Positions 9,004 to 16,323 of a stretch of 31,919 bases of DNA are shown here, one piece after another. The stretch lies in NCBI GenBank assembly GCA_030916545.1, contig JAUPWI010000061.1:1-31919 (forward strand), given 5' to 3'. The position numbers were made by a program, and so were the translations under genes. Position 1 is the first letter of the stretch; every line of letters begins with the position of its first letter. Origin of the DNA: Patescibacteria group bacterium. GTDB taxonomy: Bacteria; Patescibacteriota; Minisyncoccia; Moranbacterales; UBA1568. The notes beneath the pieces were generated by a model. The model was not told the origin of the DNA, did not search any database, and was given only the letters and a program-made list of their open reading frames with translations.

Positions 9004-9546
9004 TTACTTCACGGTCACCTTGGCCGGGCGGATAATACGTTCTCCAATTTTGAATCCATTCTGGAGAACCTTTGTTACTGTTTGTTCATTATTTCCTTCT
9101 GCATCTTCTTCGCTCTGTTCCGTTTGCTCGAGAGCCTCATGTATGGTCGGATCAAAGGTATCCCCGACCTTCACCTCGATGGTAGACACCCCGTTTTCGG
9201 TCAGAACTTTTTCCAATTGCTTCTCGATATACTGGATACCGGTCACCCATGGACTTGCCCGCTCCGCCTCCGGCACGTGTTCAGTCGCCATCCGAAAATT
9301 GTCCATCACTGGCACGATATCCATCACCAGTTTCTCGATGAGATACCCGGCGATTTCCTTCTCGCGCGTCGCCTGCCGTTTCTTGTAGTTCTCGAAATCC
9401 GCCTGCAGGCGCTTGAGATCATTGAGGTATTCCTCAGCCAGCTCGGCATCTGTTTTTGAGAGTGTCTCTTCCGTCTTTTCTGGGGTCACAGAATCACCCG
9501 CCTCCACCTCTTCCACCCCTTCTTGTTTCTCATCATCTTGCCGCAT
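9004..9546 (-). CDS. grpE: Nucleotide exchange factor GrpE
   Basis: A 180-aa protein that releases ADP from DnaK. An acidic disordered N-terminus (1-35) leads into a long coiled coil (36-85, containing LKRLQADFENYKKR), then a four-helix segment and the C-terminal beta domain with the typical VGDTFDPTIHEAL and a closing RPAKVTV. Length is normal for the family. It lies 44 bases before dnaK and 40 bases after a short ORF in the hrcA operon. Confidence 0.97.
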   Translation of the reverse strand: MRQDDEKQEGVEEVEAGDSVTPEKTEETLSKTDAELAEEYLNDLKRLQADFENYKKRQATREKEIAGYLIEKLVMDIVPVMDNFRMATEHVPEAERASPWVTGIQYIEKQLEKVLTENGVSTIEVKVGDTFDPTIHEALEQTEQSEEDAEGNNEQTVTKVLQNGFKIGERIIRPAKVTVK

Positions 9547-9586
9547 ACGTTTGTGTCATTTATGTATCTTAATACTCAGTGATTTT

Positions 9587-9709
9587 TTATGATGACTTGG
9601 TCAACCGCGCCTTCAGAAGTTCAAACTCACGACGCCGCTCTTCTTCTTGCTCTCGTTCCGTTTTCTGTTCTTCTTCCTGTGGGATATTCTTTTGAGTCAA
9701 CGCAATCAT
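9587..9709 (-). CDS. Possible 40-aa charged peptide between hrcA and grpE
   Basis: An uninterrupted frame of 40 codons from an ATG only four bases after the hrcA stop to a TAA. The product begins MIALTQKNIPQEEEQKTERE, then has a run of Glu/Arg/Gln that would form a helix or coiled coil, and ends LTKSS. Its position, snug between two operon genes, and its low-complexity helix suggest a real peptide, possibly helix-forming like the coiled coil of GrpE. No ribosome site is seen, though translational coupling to hrcA would work. It could be non-coding spacer. Confidence 0.4.
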   Translation of the reverse strand: MIALTQKNIPQEEEQKTEREQEEERRREFELLKARLTKSS

Positions 9710-9713
9710 ACGT

Positions 9714-10460
9714 CTAAGAAAATGGAACCATCACGACCACAAGAACTGGCAACGAAGATCCGAGAAGTTTCTTCATATACTCGATGAGTGATTTGTTTTT
9801 GGCATAATCCATACGTTTCGGACCGATGATGGCGAGAATACCTTGACCCTCACTGCTCTGATACGGCGCCACAACCATCGAACAGTTCGAGATCCCCTTG
9901 ATCGGATTCTCGTCCCCGATAAAAATCTGCGTTTCGCCATTACCAAGTTTGGCAAAAATAGTATCAAGCCGTTCATCGAGCGAGTCGAGCGTTTCCACCA
10001 GACGACACAACTCGTCGATTTCCTGAAACTCCGGCTTTTCCATGAGCTCCTTCATACCGAAATCATAGAACTCATCCTTATCAATAAGACCGGAGACGGC
10101 GAGATTTCCTGAAAGGGCGGAGAGGAGCTTGGTGGTACTCCGACCCAGTCGGGCTTGTTTGGCCTTCATCATGAGCAGCTCCTTCTGAAGCCGACGTTGA
10201 TCCTCACGTGACAAATCCTCATCACCCATCATCTCTTCGACATAGAAACGATACCCAGCATCAGTTGGAATACGACCGGCCGAAACATGCGGCTGATAGA
10301 GGTAACCCGCTTCCTCGAGTGCTACCATATCGTTGCGCAAGGTCGCCGAACTGACCGGGAACTGAAAACGTTCCAGGAGGACCTGGGATCCGACCGGAAG
10401 CGCGGTCTGAGTATACAGCTCGACCACAGCCGAAAGGATTTGTCGTTGTCTCGTATTCAT
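9714..10460 (-). CDS. hrcA: Heat-inducible transcription repressor HrcA, short form
   Basis: A 248-aa repressor that binds CIRCE operators. The N-terminal winged helix (1-75, with VSSATLRNDMVALEEAGYL and SAGRIPTD) is intact, and the C-terminal part has the family's IGDENP, NCSMVVAPY and IGPKRMDYAK blocks. Classical HrcA is about 340 aa; here LSALSGNLAV runs almost straight into the FYDFGMKELMEKPEF region, so the middle insert domain (about 90 residues) is missing. It is the first gene of the chaperone operon and its ATG lies six bases after the -10, so the mRNA is probably leaderless. Autorepression through the CIRCE is expected. Confidence 0.93.
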   Translation of the reverse strand: MNTRQRQILSAVVELYTQTALPVGSQVLLERFQFPVSSATLRNDMVALEEAGYLYQPHVSAGRIPTDAGYRFYVEEMMGDEDLSREDQRRLQKELLMMKAKQARLGRSTTKLLSALSGNLAVSGLIDKDEFYDFGMKELMEKPEFQEIDELCRLVETLDSLDERLDTIFAKLGNGETQIFIGDENPIKGISNCSMVVAPYQSSEGQGILAIIGPKRMDYAKNKSLIEYMKKLLGSSLPVLVVVMVPFS

Positions 10461-10466
10461 GTCTTC

Positions 10467-10495
10467 AGTATAAAAAATGATTTAGCACTCGTCAA
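10467..10495 (-). promoter_or_regulatory. Promoter of the hrcA-grpE-dnaK operon
   Basis: TTGACG (10490-10495), a 17-base spacer and TATACT (10467-10472) on the minus strand. The -35 lies within the CIRCE, so bound HrcA would block RNA polymerase. The start point should fall at or next to the hrcA ATG. Confidence 0.85.
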
Positions 10496-10508
10496 GTGCG
10501 AGTGCTAA
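10482..10508. promoter_or_regulatory. CIRCE operator (HrcA binding site)
   Basis: A perfect match to the consensus: TTAGCACTC (10482-10490), nine bases, GAGTGCTAA (10500-10508). It overlaps the hrcA promoter. Confidence 0.97.
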
Positions 10509-10524
10509 ACTAAAAATCTCTCCC

Positions 10525-10562
10525 AAAAAAACGCCCTGCCACCACACGAGGGGGGGCAGGGC
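10525..10562 (-). terminator. Rho-independent terminator for the 71-aa basic protein gene
   Basis: On the minus strand the stem formed by 10555-10562 and 10533-10540 is followed by seven T (10531-10525). It lies 70 bases after the stop at 10633; the stretch between shows two small hairpins but no gene. Confidence 0.8.
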
Positions 10563-10632
10563 TGATCCTCTCAGACGGAGGACCGGGGTTTGATGGCAAC
10601 TGAATCAAGTGACAGTACTTGTCCCTCGCTGA

Positions 10633-10848
10633 TCAAGCCCGCCGATGACCGCGACCTCGCCCATTTGGGCTCAGATTCTTTTTCGGCCCTTTCAGTAATT
10701 CCATGGCCGGCACACTCTTCAGGAGAGTCTCCCTCTTGAGTCGGCTACCAGCGGACCGGCGGCGGTTCGCAGTCGAGGTACCCTTCTTCTTGGGAGAAAT
10801 ACTCGCCTTTGTCTGTTTCTTTCTCACAACACCTGATTGCAGCATCAT
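10633..10848 (-). CDS. Unrecognised 71-aa highly basic protein
   Basis: I do not recognise this protein. It is very rich in Lys and Arg (RKKQTK, SPKKKG, NRRR, GRGRGHRR), with Ser/Thr/Gly between, so it may bind nucleic acid. It is not the ribosomal protein L34 that often lies near yidD. The start at 10848 (MMLQSG) was chosen over a longer frame to 10965, because GGAAG lies seven bases upstream and the longer form would overlap yidD. It is followed by a terminator. It may be expressed from its own promoter or from that of yidD. Confidence 0.55.
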   Translation of the reverse strand: MMLQSGVVRKKQTKASISPKKKGTSTANRRRSAGSRLKRETLLKSVPAMELLKGPKKNLSPNGRGRGHRRA

Positions 10849-10936
10849 ATGCGATCTTCCGTATGGTAAACAAAAAAAATCGAGTGCAACCAATACTCTG
10901 TCCCAACAGAGCTTTAGTCTCCTTTCTTTGAGATTG

Positions 10937-11173
10937 TTAAGGAACCGGATCGTATCCACCTCCATTCCAGGGATGGCAACGACCTACCCGCTTGAGCCCG
11001 AGCAAAAGACCACGAAAAACACCTCGTTTCTCTATCGCCTCAAGCATATACTGGCTACAACTCGGGTGAAAACGACAGATGCGTCCACCGGTGAAAAAAC
11101 TCAACACGCCACGCTCGCTCGACACGAAACGCTGGTAAAACCGTATCAGATGAACCAACAACTTTTTCAGCAT
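10937..11173 (-). CDS. yidD: Membrane protein insertion efficiency factor YidD
   Basis: A 78-aa protein of the YidD family, which assists the YidC insertase at the inner face of the membrane. The diagnostic RFHPSCSQYMLEAI and RVGRCHPWNGGGYDPVP motifs are present, with an amphipathic N-terminal helix. In most bacteria it sits with rpmH, rnpA and yidC; none of them is here. The ATG lies eight bases after the -10, so translation is probably leaderless. Confidence 0.96.
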   Translation of the reverse strand: MLKKLLVHLIRFYQRFVSSERGVLSFFTGGRICRFHPSCSQYMLEAIEKRGVFRGLLLGLKRVGRCHPWNGGGYDPVP

Positions 11174-11181
11174 ACCGAAAC

Positions 11182-11210
11182 ACTATACGACATTTCCCTT
11201 CCGCCGTCAA
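11182..11210 (-). promoter_or_regulatory. Promoter of yidD
   Basis: TTGACG (11205-11210), a 17-base spacer and TATAGT (11182-11187) on the minus strand, eight bases before the ATG. It overlaps the promoter region of the divergent corA gene. Confidence 0.7.
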
Positions 11211-11218
11211 AACGATTC

Positions 11219-11227
11219 TGATATACT
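11219..11227 (+). promoter_or_regulatory. Extended -10 promoter element for the CorA-like gene
   Basis: TGATATACT, an extended -10 (TGn plus TATACT), with no good -35. The leader would be about 48 bases. Confidence 0.5.
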
Positions 11228-11281
11228 GCGGAGTGAAGCGGGCCATCGCCCATCCCGAAACGAAAACACAAAAAAAACACC

Positions 11282-12190
11282 ATGCATCAAGTGAAATTCC
11301 ATCAGGTCACCTGGATCGACTTCGAGGATCCTCACGACGAGGATATTGCCTATCTCCAAGAAAGCTTTTCCATCCACCCGCTCGCCATCGAAGAGCTGGT
11401 CACGCCGACCTATCAGCCGAAAGTAGTCCAATATGACGGATGCCTTTTTCTCTCTGTGCATATACCACTCTTCGATACCAACCATCGCACCACTTTCCCC
11501 GGTGAACTCGATATCATCCTCACCGACGGATACCTCATCACCAGCCATAAGCACGACATCTATCCGCTCACGAAATTCTTTTCCGAACTCGCGAAGAATG
11601 AGGGTCGCCGCCGGCTCTACATGAGCCAGACTCCGACTCACCTGCTCTATGCCGTGCTCGATATTCTCTTTAACTCCTGCTTTCCGAAACTCAATCATAT
11701 TGCTGAACGGCTTGATTTTGTCGAATCACAAGTTTTTGATGAGAAAGAAAAAGAAATGGTACTCGAAATCTCTGTCCTCAAGCGAGACATTCTCAATTTC
11801 AGACGGACACTGAAACCGCAACGATCCATACTCGAATCACTCCTCGCAAAGGATCATCCGCACGTCGCCGACGATCTCAAGCCGTATTTCCAGGACCTTA
11901 TCGGGACCAATATCCGGATCTGGAATATACTCGAAAGCAACAAAGAAACCATCGAAGCGCTCGAGGCCACCAATAATTCCCTCCTTTCGAGCAAGCTCGA
12001 CCTCACCATGAAGGTTCTGACCATCTTTTCCGCCGTCCTCCTCCCGATGTCGGTGTATACCAACATGCTCGCGATGACGGCCGCTATCCCCTTCGGCAAC
12101 AGCCCGAACGCCTTCTGGATCCACACGATCTTCATGCTCGCCATCGCCGCCGTGACAGTCGTCATCTTCAAGTGGAAACGGTGGTTCTGA
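11282..12190 (+). CDS. CorA-family divalent metal ion transporter lacking the GMN motif
   Basis: A 302-aa membrane channel of the CorA family, which moves Mg2+ or related cations (Co2+, Ni2+, Zn2+). The cytoplasmic N-terminal domain (1-235) has the family's beta/alpha fold with a long coiled helix, and two membrane helices lie at the C-terminus, ending in a basic KWKRWF tail as in CorA. The filter motif normally read YGMN is here Y259-T260-N261-M262 (VYTNML). GMN is usually essential for Mg2+ transport, so the substrate or selectivity may differ. It is a single gene with its own promoter and terminator. The ATG at 11282 has no Shine-Dalgarno site. Confidence 0.88.
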   Translation: MHQVKFHQVTWIDFEDPHDEDIAYLQESFSIHPLAIEELVTPTYQPKVVQYDGCLFLSVHIPLFDTNHRTTFPGELDIILTDGYLITSHKHDIYPLTKFFSELAKNEGRRRLYMSQTPTHLLYAVLDILFNSCFPKLNHIAERLDFVESQVFDEKEKEMVLEISVLKRDILNFRRTLKPQRSILESLLAKDHPHVADDLKPYFQDLIGTNIRIWNILESNKETIEALEATNNSLLSSKLDLTMKVLTIFSAVLLPMSVYTNMLAMTAAIPFGNSPNAFWIHTIFMLAIAAVTVVIFKWKRWF

Positions 12191-12196
12191 CGGCAG

Positions 12197-12245
12197 GCTT
12201 GCCAAATGAACATATCAGGAGAAATGGGCAAGCGCCCGTTTTTTT
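12197..12245 (+). terminator. Terminator after the CorA-like gene, two alternative stems
   Basis: Seven T (12239-12245) follow a small GGGC/GCCC hairpin (12226-12237). A competing 7-bp stem pairs 12197-12203 with 12227-12233. Both cannot form at once. Confidence 0.6.
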
Positions 12246-12296
12246 GCTACTATCTGCTTGGATAAAGTCTCCCCTCACTTCCGATAATTCTTGTGT

Positions 12297-13703
12297 ATGC
12301 GATTTTACAACACCCTCACCCGATCCAAGGAAGAATTCGTTCCCCGAGAGAAAGGCAAAGTCGGCATGTATACCTGCGGCCTCACCGTGTACGACTATCC
12401 CCATATCGGAAACCTTCGCGCTTTCGTCTTCCCTGATACGCTCCGGCGTGTGCTGCTCCGCGCCGGTTACGAAGTGCGCCACATCAAAAACATCACCGAT
12501 GTCGGACATATGACAGCCGACGATGTAGCCCAGGGCGACAGCGGTGAAGACAAAATGACCAAGAAAGCGCTGGCGGAGCACAAAACGCCCGAGGAAATCG
12601 CGCGATTCTACGAAGCCCATTTCTATCGGGACGAAGCGGCGATGCATATACTACCGGCCCAATTCTTCCCGCGCGCCACCGCCCATATCCCCCAGATGAT
12701 CAGAATCATCGAGGAACTCATCGCGAACGGCCATGCTTATGCCGCGAACGGCAACGTCTTCTTCGATGTCACTTCCTTCGACCGCTACGGCGCTCTTTCG
12801 GGCAATACCCTCGACAAACTCAAAGTCGGCGCCCGCCTCGAAGAGCATCCGGACAAACGAAACCCCTGGGACTTCGCTCTCTGGCTCAAAGCCCCGGAAG
12901 GACATCTCATGCGCTGGCCATCACCCTGGAGCGAGGGCTATCCCGGCTGGCATATCGAATGCTCGGCCATGAGCCAGGAATATCTCGGCGATTCCTTCGA
13001 TATCCATACCGGCGGCGAAGACAATATCTTCCCGCATCATGAAGCCGAAATCGCCCAAAGCGAATGCGCGACCGGTAAGCCTTTCGTTCGTTACTGGCTC
13101 CATACGCGCCATATCCTCATCGATGGAGTCAAGATGTCCAAATCCAAAGGCAACTTCTATCGCCTCTCCGATATCGTCGAACACGGATTCTCTCCGACCG
13201 ATCTCCGCGTCTGTTTCCTCGGGGCGCATTACCGCAGTCAGATGAATTTCACCTGGGACAGCCTCGAGCAAGCACGCAAAATCAAAGAATCGCTTCTCAA
13301 GACATTCGGTCGCGTCGCGACGGCGCCGGTTTCCGATACTGGCCTGTCTGCCGCTCCCTGGCTCACACGCCTCATCGAAGCCTGTGAGGATGATCTCAAC
13401 ACTCCCCTTGCGCTTACGATTGCCCAAGAGCTTGCCCGCGAGACGAACAGCACACTCGACCGGAACGGATCGCTCAACCCCGATATCCGCTCAGCTTTCG
13501 ACACGATTCTTTTCCTCTTCGGTCTCGAGCCTGAACGGAAAGAAGCCATCCCCGATGAAATACAAAAAATGGCAACGGATCGGCAAAAATCCCGTATCGA
13601 CAAGGACTTCACGGAGGCTGATCGCCTGCGCGATGCCATACTCAAAGCCGGCTACACCATCGAAGACACCCCGAATGGCCCTCAAATAACAAGGGGGAAA
13701 TAG
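12297..13703 (+). CDS. cysS: Cysteine--tRNA ligase
   Basis: A 468-aa class I aminoacyl-tRNA synthetase that charges tRNA-Cys. The nucleotide-binding signature HIGN is at 36-39 and KMSKS at 279-283. C27 and the later WHIECS and HHEAE segments supply the zinc ligands used to select cysteine. The C-terminal anticodon-binding helical domain is complete. The open frame begins with a TTG at 12291, but homology (RFYNTLT) points to the ATG at 12297. A GATAAT (12283-12288) lies eight bases before it and no ribosome site is seen, so it is probably leaderless; its -35 is poor. Confidence 0.97.
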   Translation: MRFYNTLTRSKEEFVPREKGKVGMYTCGLTVYDYPHIGNLRAFVFPDTLRRVLLRAGYEVRHIKNITDVGHMTADDVAQGDSGEDKMTKKALAEHKTPEEIARFYEAHFYRDEAAMHILPAQFFPRATAHIPQMIRIIEELIANGHAYAANGNVFFDVTSFDRYGALSGNTLDKLKVGARLEEHPDKRNPWDFALWLKAPEGHLMRWPSPWSEGYPGWHIECSAMSQEYLGDSFDIHTGGEDNIFPHHEAEIAQSECATGKPFVRYWLHTRHILIDGVKMSKSKGNFYRLSDIVEHGFSPTDLRVCFLGAHYRSQMNFTWDSLEQARKIKESLLKTFGRVATAPVSDTGLSAAPWLTRLIEACEDDLNTPLALTIAQELARETNSTLDRNGSLNPDIRSAFDTILFLFGLEPERKEAIPDEIQKMATDRQKSRIDKDFTEADRLRDAILKAGYTIEDTPNGPQITRGK

Positions 13704-13827
13704 GCTCTGCACATCTGAATCCCTTCGCCGAGTGTTTCATATCAAACGATACACACAGAAACTTACAAAGCACTAAAGACGAAAATTTGTCAATATTTCG
13801 AGCCTGTACGTTTCTTTTCCGAGCGGG

Positions 13828-13833
13828 TATACT
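13828..13833 (+). promoter_or_regulatory. Predicted -10 element for dnaB
   Basis: TATACT, nine bases before the dnaB ATG, without a clear -35. It fits the near-leaderless layout of several other genes here. Confidence 0.4.
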
Positions 13834-13842
13834 GTATGGGCT

Positions 13843-15204
13843 ATGGCAAAAACTTCCACAGATCATCTCCGAGTCCCCCCACAGAATATCGAGGCCGAAA
13901 TGTCGGTCTTGGGATCCTTGATGCTCGATAAGGATGCCATCATCCAGGTGGCCGATATCGTGCGTATCGGAGACTTCTATAAAGATGATCACAACCGCAT
14001 CTACGAGGCCATCCTCAAGCTCTACGAAGACAATGAACCGATCGACGTTCTCTCGCTCGCCAACCGCCTCGAAGAGACTTCCCTCCTCGAAAAAGTTGGC
14101 GGATCGAGCTACCTCGCCTCACTCGTCAATACCGTTCCTTCGGCCACCAATGTCGTCCACTACGCCAAAGTCGTCCAAAAAAAAGCACTCCTCAGACGTC
14201 TGATTGCCGCAGCCAGCGAAATCGTCGAGATGGGTTTCGATGAATCCGAGGATGTCCAGAAGGTGCTCGACGAAGCCGAGCAAAAACTGTTCGCCGTTTC
14301 ACAGAAATACATCAAACAAGACTTTGTCCCGATCAAATCCATTCTCGAATCTGCGTTTAATCGCATCGACGAACTTCATAAGAGCGACAATGCCTTCCGC
14401 GGTGTCCAGACGCATTTCCCTGATCTTGATGGTCTGCTCGCTGGACTCCAGAAGTCAGACCTCCTCATCCTCGCCGCCCGTCCAAGTATCGGAAAGACCA
14501 CTTTCGCGCTCGATATCGCCCGTCAGGTCGGTGTCTATTCCAAAGTCCCGGTCGGTATCTTCTCCCTCGAAATGGGATCCGACCAGCTCATCGACCGTAT
14601 GCTCGCCGCTCAGGCCGGCGTCGATCTCTGGCGCCTCCGCACCGGGAAACTTTCGAGTGATGGTCCAGGTAATGATTTCGAGCGCCTCTCCGATGCCATG
14701 GGCGTTCTCTCTGAAGCCCCTATTTTCATCGACGATTCCGGATCGCTCAATATCATGGAAATGCGTACCATGGCCCGCCGACTCCAAGCCGAACATAATC
14801 TTGGCCTCATCATTATCGATTATCTCCAGCTGATGGAAGGGCGCTCACGCGGTGGCGACAATCGTGTCCAAGAAATTTCAGAAATTTCCCGCGGATTGAA
14901 ACAACTCGCCCGGGAACTCGACATCCCTGTCATCGCACTCTCCCAGCTTTCCCGCGCCGTCGAATCCCGCCCGGACCAGGTCCCGAAACTCTCCGATCTT
15001 CGTGAATCCGGTTCCATCGAACAGGATGCGGACGTCGTCATGTTCCTCTACCGCGAAGACCGAGTCAAACCGGATACGCCAAACAAAAACATCGTTGATG
15101 TCATCGTCTCCAAACACCGCAATGGTCCCGTCGGAAAGATTTCGCTCTTCTTCGAGGAAAACGCGACGACCTTCCGCTCACTCGAGCGCGTGCATACGGA
15201 ATAA
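13843..15204 (+). CDS. dnaB: Replicative DNA helicase DnaB
   Basis: A 453-aa hexameric helicase that unwinds DNA ahead of the replication fork. The N-terminal helical domain (about 10-115, beginning PPQNIEAEMSVLGSLM), the linker helix and the RecA-like C-terminal domain are all present. Walker A is ARPSIGKTTF (about 212-221), Walker B LIIIDYLQLM, and the sensor region contains LSQLSRAVESRPDQ and the arginine-finger segment near DLRESGSIEQDAD. No intein interrupts it. It is followed 100 bases later by recR, with no terminator seen between. Confidence 0.97.
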   Translation: MAKTSTDHLRVPPQNIEAEMSVLGSLMLDKDAIIQVADIVRIGDFYKDDHNRIYEAILKLYEDNEPIDVLSLANRLEETSLLEKVGGSSYLASLVNTVPSATNVVHYAKVVQKKALLRRLIAAASEIVEMGFDESEDVQKVLDEAEQKLFAVSQKYIKQDFVPIKSILESAFNRIDELHKSDNAFRGVQTHFPDLDGLLAGLQKSDLLILAARPSIGKTTFALDIARQVGVYSKVPVGIFSLEMGSDQLIDRMLAAQAGVDLWRLRTGKLSSDGPGNDFERLSDAMGVLSEAPIFIDDSGSLNIMEMRTMARRLQAEHNLGLIIIDYLQLMEGRSRGGDNRVQEISEISRGLKQLARELDIPVIALSQLSRAVESRPDQVPKLSDLRESGSIEQDADVVMFLYREDRVKPDTPNKNIVDVIVSKHRNGPVGKISLFFEENATTFRSLERVHTE

Positions 15205-15306
15205 GTACCCGACTTACCCCGCACTGCCTCACTCACCTTCCCTCCCGTTGTGAGTGACAAATTATATGAATTATTAGTTGTGAGTTATAAGTGGTGAACT
15301 CCTCCC

Positions 15307-15894
15307 ATGCAATACCCAAAAAAATTCAAACACCTTATCAGCCATTTCTCTGCTCTGCCTTCCATTGGTCCCAAGATGGCCGAGCGGCTCGTGCTCTATC
15401 TGTTCAAACAGGATGAAGCGAAACTCCTCGCGTTCGCCGAGGCGCTCGAGGATCTCCATCATCTCAAAAGCTGTTCCCGCTGTTTCTATATCGCCGAAAC
15501 CGATCTCTGTGAGATCTGTGCGGATCAGAATCGCGACCCCTCAATCATCTGCGTCGTCGAAGAACCGCTCGATGTCATCGCTATCGAACGTACCGGCGCC
15601 TTCCGCGGACTCTATCATGTCTTAGGCGGAGTCATGGATATGAGCCGCGAACAGGAAAGCGCGAATCTCAAGATTGCCGAACTCGTCGCCCGTGTCACCC
15701 TGAACGGCGTCGCTGAGGTCATTCTTGCCACCAACCCGACCACCGAAGGCGATGTCACCGCCCTCTACATCAAGAAAAAGCTCGAGGGGTCAGGTGCGAC
15801 TGTCACCCGCATCGCCCGCGGTCTCGCCACCGGCGGTGATATCGAGTATGCCGATGAAGCCTCGATCACAGCTTCATTGACAAATAGGAAGTAA
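15307..15894 (+). CDS. recR: Recombination protein RecR
   Basis: A 195-aa protein of the RecFOR pathway, which loads RecA on gapped DNA. It has the helix-hairpin-helix start (LPSIGPKMAERLV), a Cys4 zinc finger (C56, C59, C68, C71), a Toprim domain (SIICVVEEPLDVIAIERTG, then NPTTEGD) and the C-terminal RIARGLATGGDIEYAD segment. Length is normal. No ribosome site is evident before the ATG. The end of the gene carries a strong promoter for the next gene. The 100-base region before it has two copies of GTTGTGAGT (15247 and 15277), of unknown meaning. Confidence 0.97.
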   Translation: MQYPKKFKHLISHFSALPSIGPKMAERLVLYLFKQDEAKLLAFAEALEDLHHLKSCSRCFYIAETDLCEICADQNRDPSIICVVEEPLDVIAIERTGAFRGLYHVLGGVMDMSREQESANLKIAELVARVTLNGVAEVILATNPTTEGDVTALYIKKKLEGSGATVTRIARGLATGGDIEYADEASITASLTNRK

Positions 15895-15905
15895 AGGTGT
15901 ATAAT
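15877..15905 (+). promoter_or_regulatory. Perfect consensus sigma70 promoter
   Basis: TTGACA (15877-15882), exactly 17 bases, TATAAT (15900-15905). It is the best promoter in the window. It lies over the recR stop codon and drives the 96-aa gene at 15951, with transcription starting near 15912. Confidence 0.9.
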
Positions 15906-15950
15906 ATAAAATAGTAATTTTACAGTTTTTTTTCGAAAAAAGGGGGGGGA

Positions 15951-16241
15951 ATGGAATTTATACGAACTGACTATCGCGGAGATCGGCAACAACCACTTGA
16001 AAATGCAAAAGGGTTCGTCTTAGCAAAATGCGGTAATGCCGTGAACGCGGAACAGTACAAACGATGCTCTGTTCGCGGGGAAGGCCCCATCATTGACACG
16101 GATTACATCGTCGATATCGCGGTCGACGGAGACGAAGTATACGCCTGTTTCCATTGGCCATCAACACCACGGTGGCCGGTCCTGGAAATCACCTTTTTCC
16201 GGGAGACCACCACTACTCCCTCCACAAACCACGCTGCCTGA
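15951..16241 (+). CDS. Unrecognised 96-aa protein behind the strongest promoter
   Basis: I do not recognise this protein. It looks soluble and beta-rich (DTDYIVDIAVDGDEVYACFH, then PVLEITFF), with a basic N-terminal third, three cysteines (27, 39 and in ACFH) and a Thr-rich end. It is preceded by T8-CG-A6-G8 ending one base before the ATG; the G run acts as the only ribosome-site-like sequence and could slip in length. The promoter is a perfect consensus and a terminator follows the stop, so a short, abundant single-gene mRNA is expected. The alternative is that the RNA itself is the functional product. Confidence 0.6.
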   Translation: MEFIRTDYRGDRQQPLENAKGFVLAKCGNAVNAEQYKRCSVRGEGPIIDTDYIVDIAVDGDEVYACFHWPSTPRWPVLEITFFRETTTTPSTNHAA

Positions 16242-16251
16242 ACCCAGGCGC

Positions 16252-16284
16252 AAAAAAACCGGCACTGCTACGCACCGGTTTTTT
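16252..16284. terminator. Bidirectional terminator
   Basis: AAAAACCGG (16254-16262) pairs with CCGGTTTTT (16275-16283), with T runs on both strands. It ends the 96-aa gene on the plus strand and rplU on the minus strand. Confidence 0.9.
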
Positions 16285-16323
16285 CTTTGGGTTGAAAAAG
16301 GTACTAAGACCACTCGGATCTTT

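Noticed and set aside
10537..10632. Possible small RNA after the 71-aa basic gene
   Set aside because: Two short hairpins exist, but nothing matches a known RNA and there is no separate promoter; best seen as a 3' untranslated region.
15229..15257. Hairpin TCACTCA/TGAGTGA after dnaB as a terminator
   Set aside because: No T run follows and the loop is 15 bases; too weak to call.
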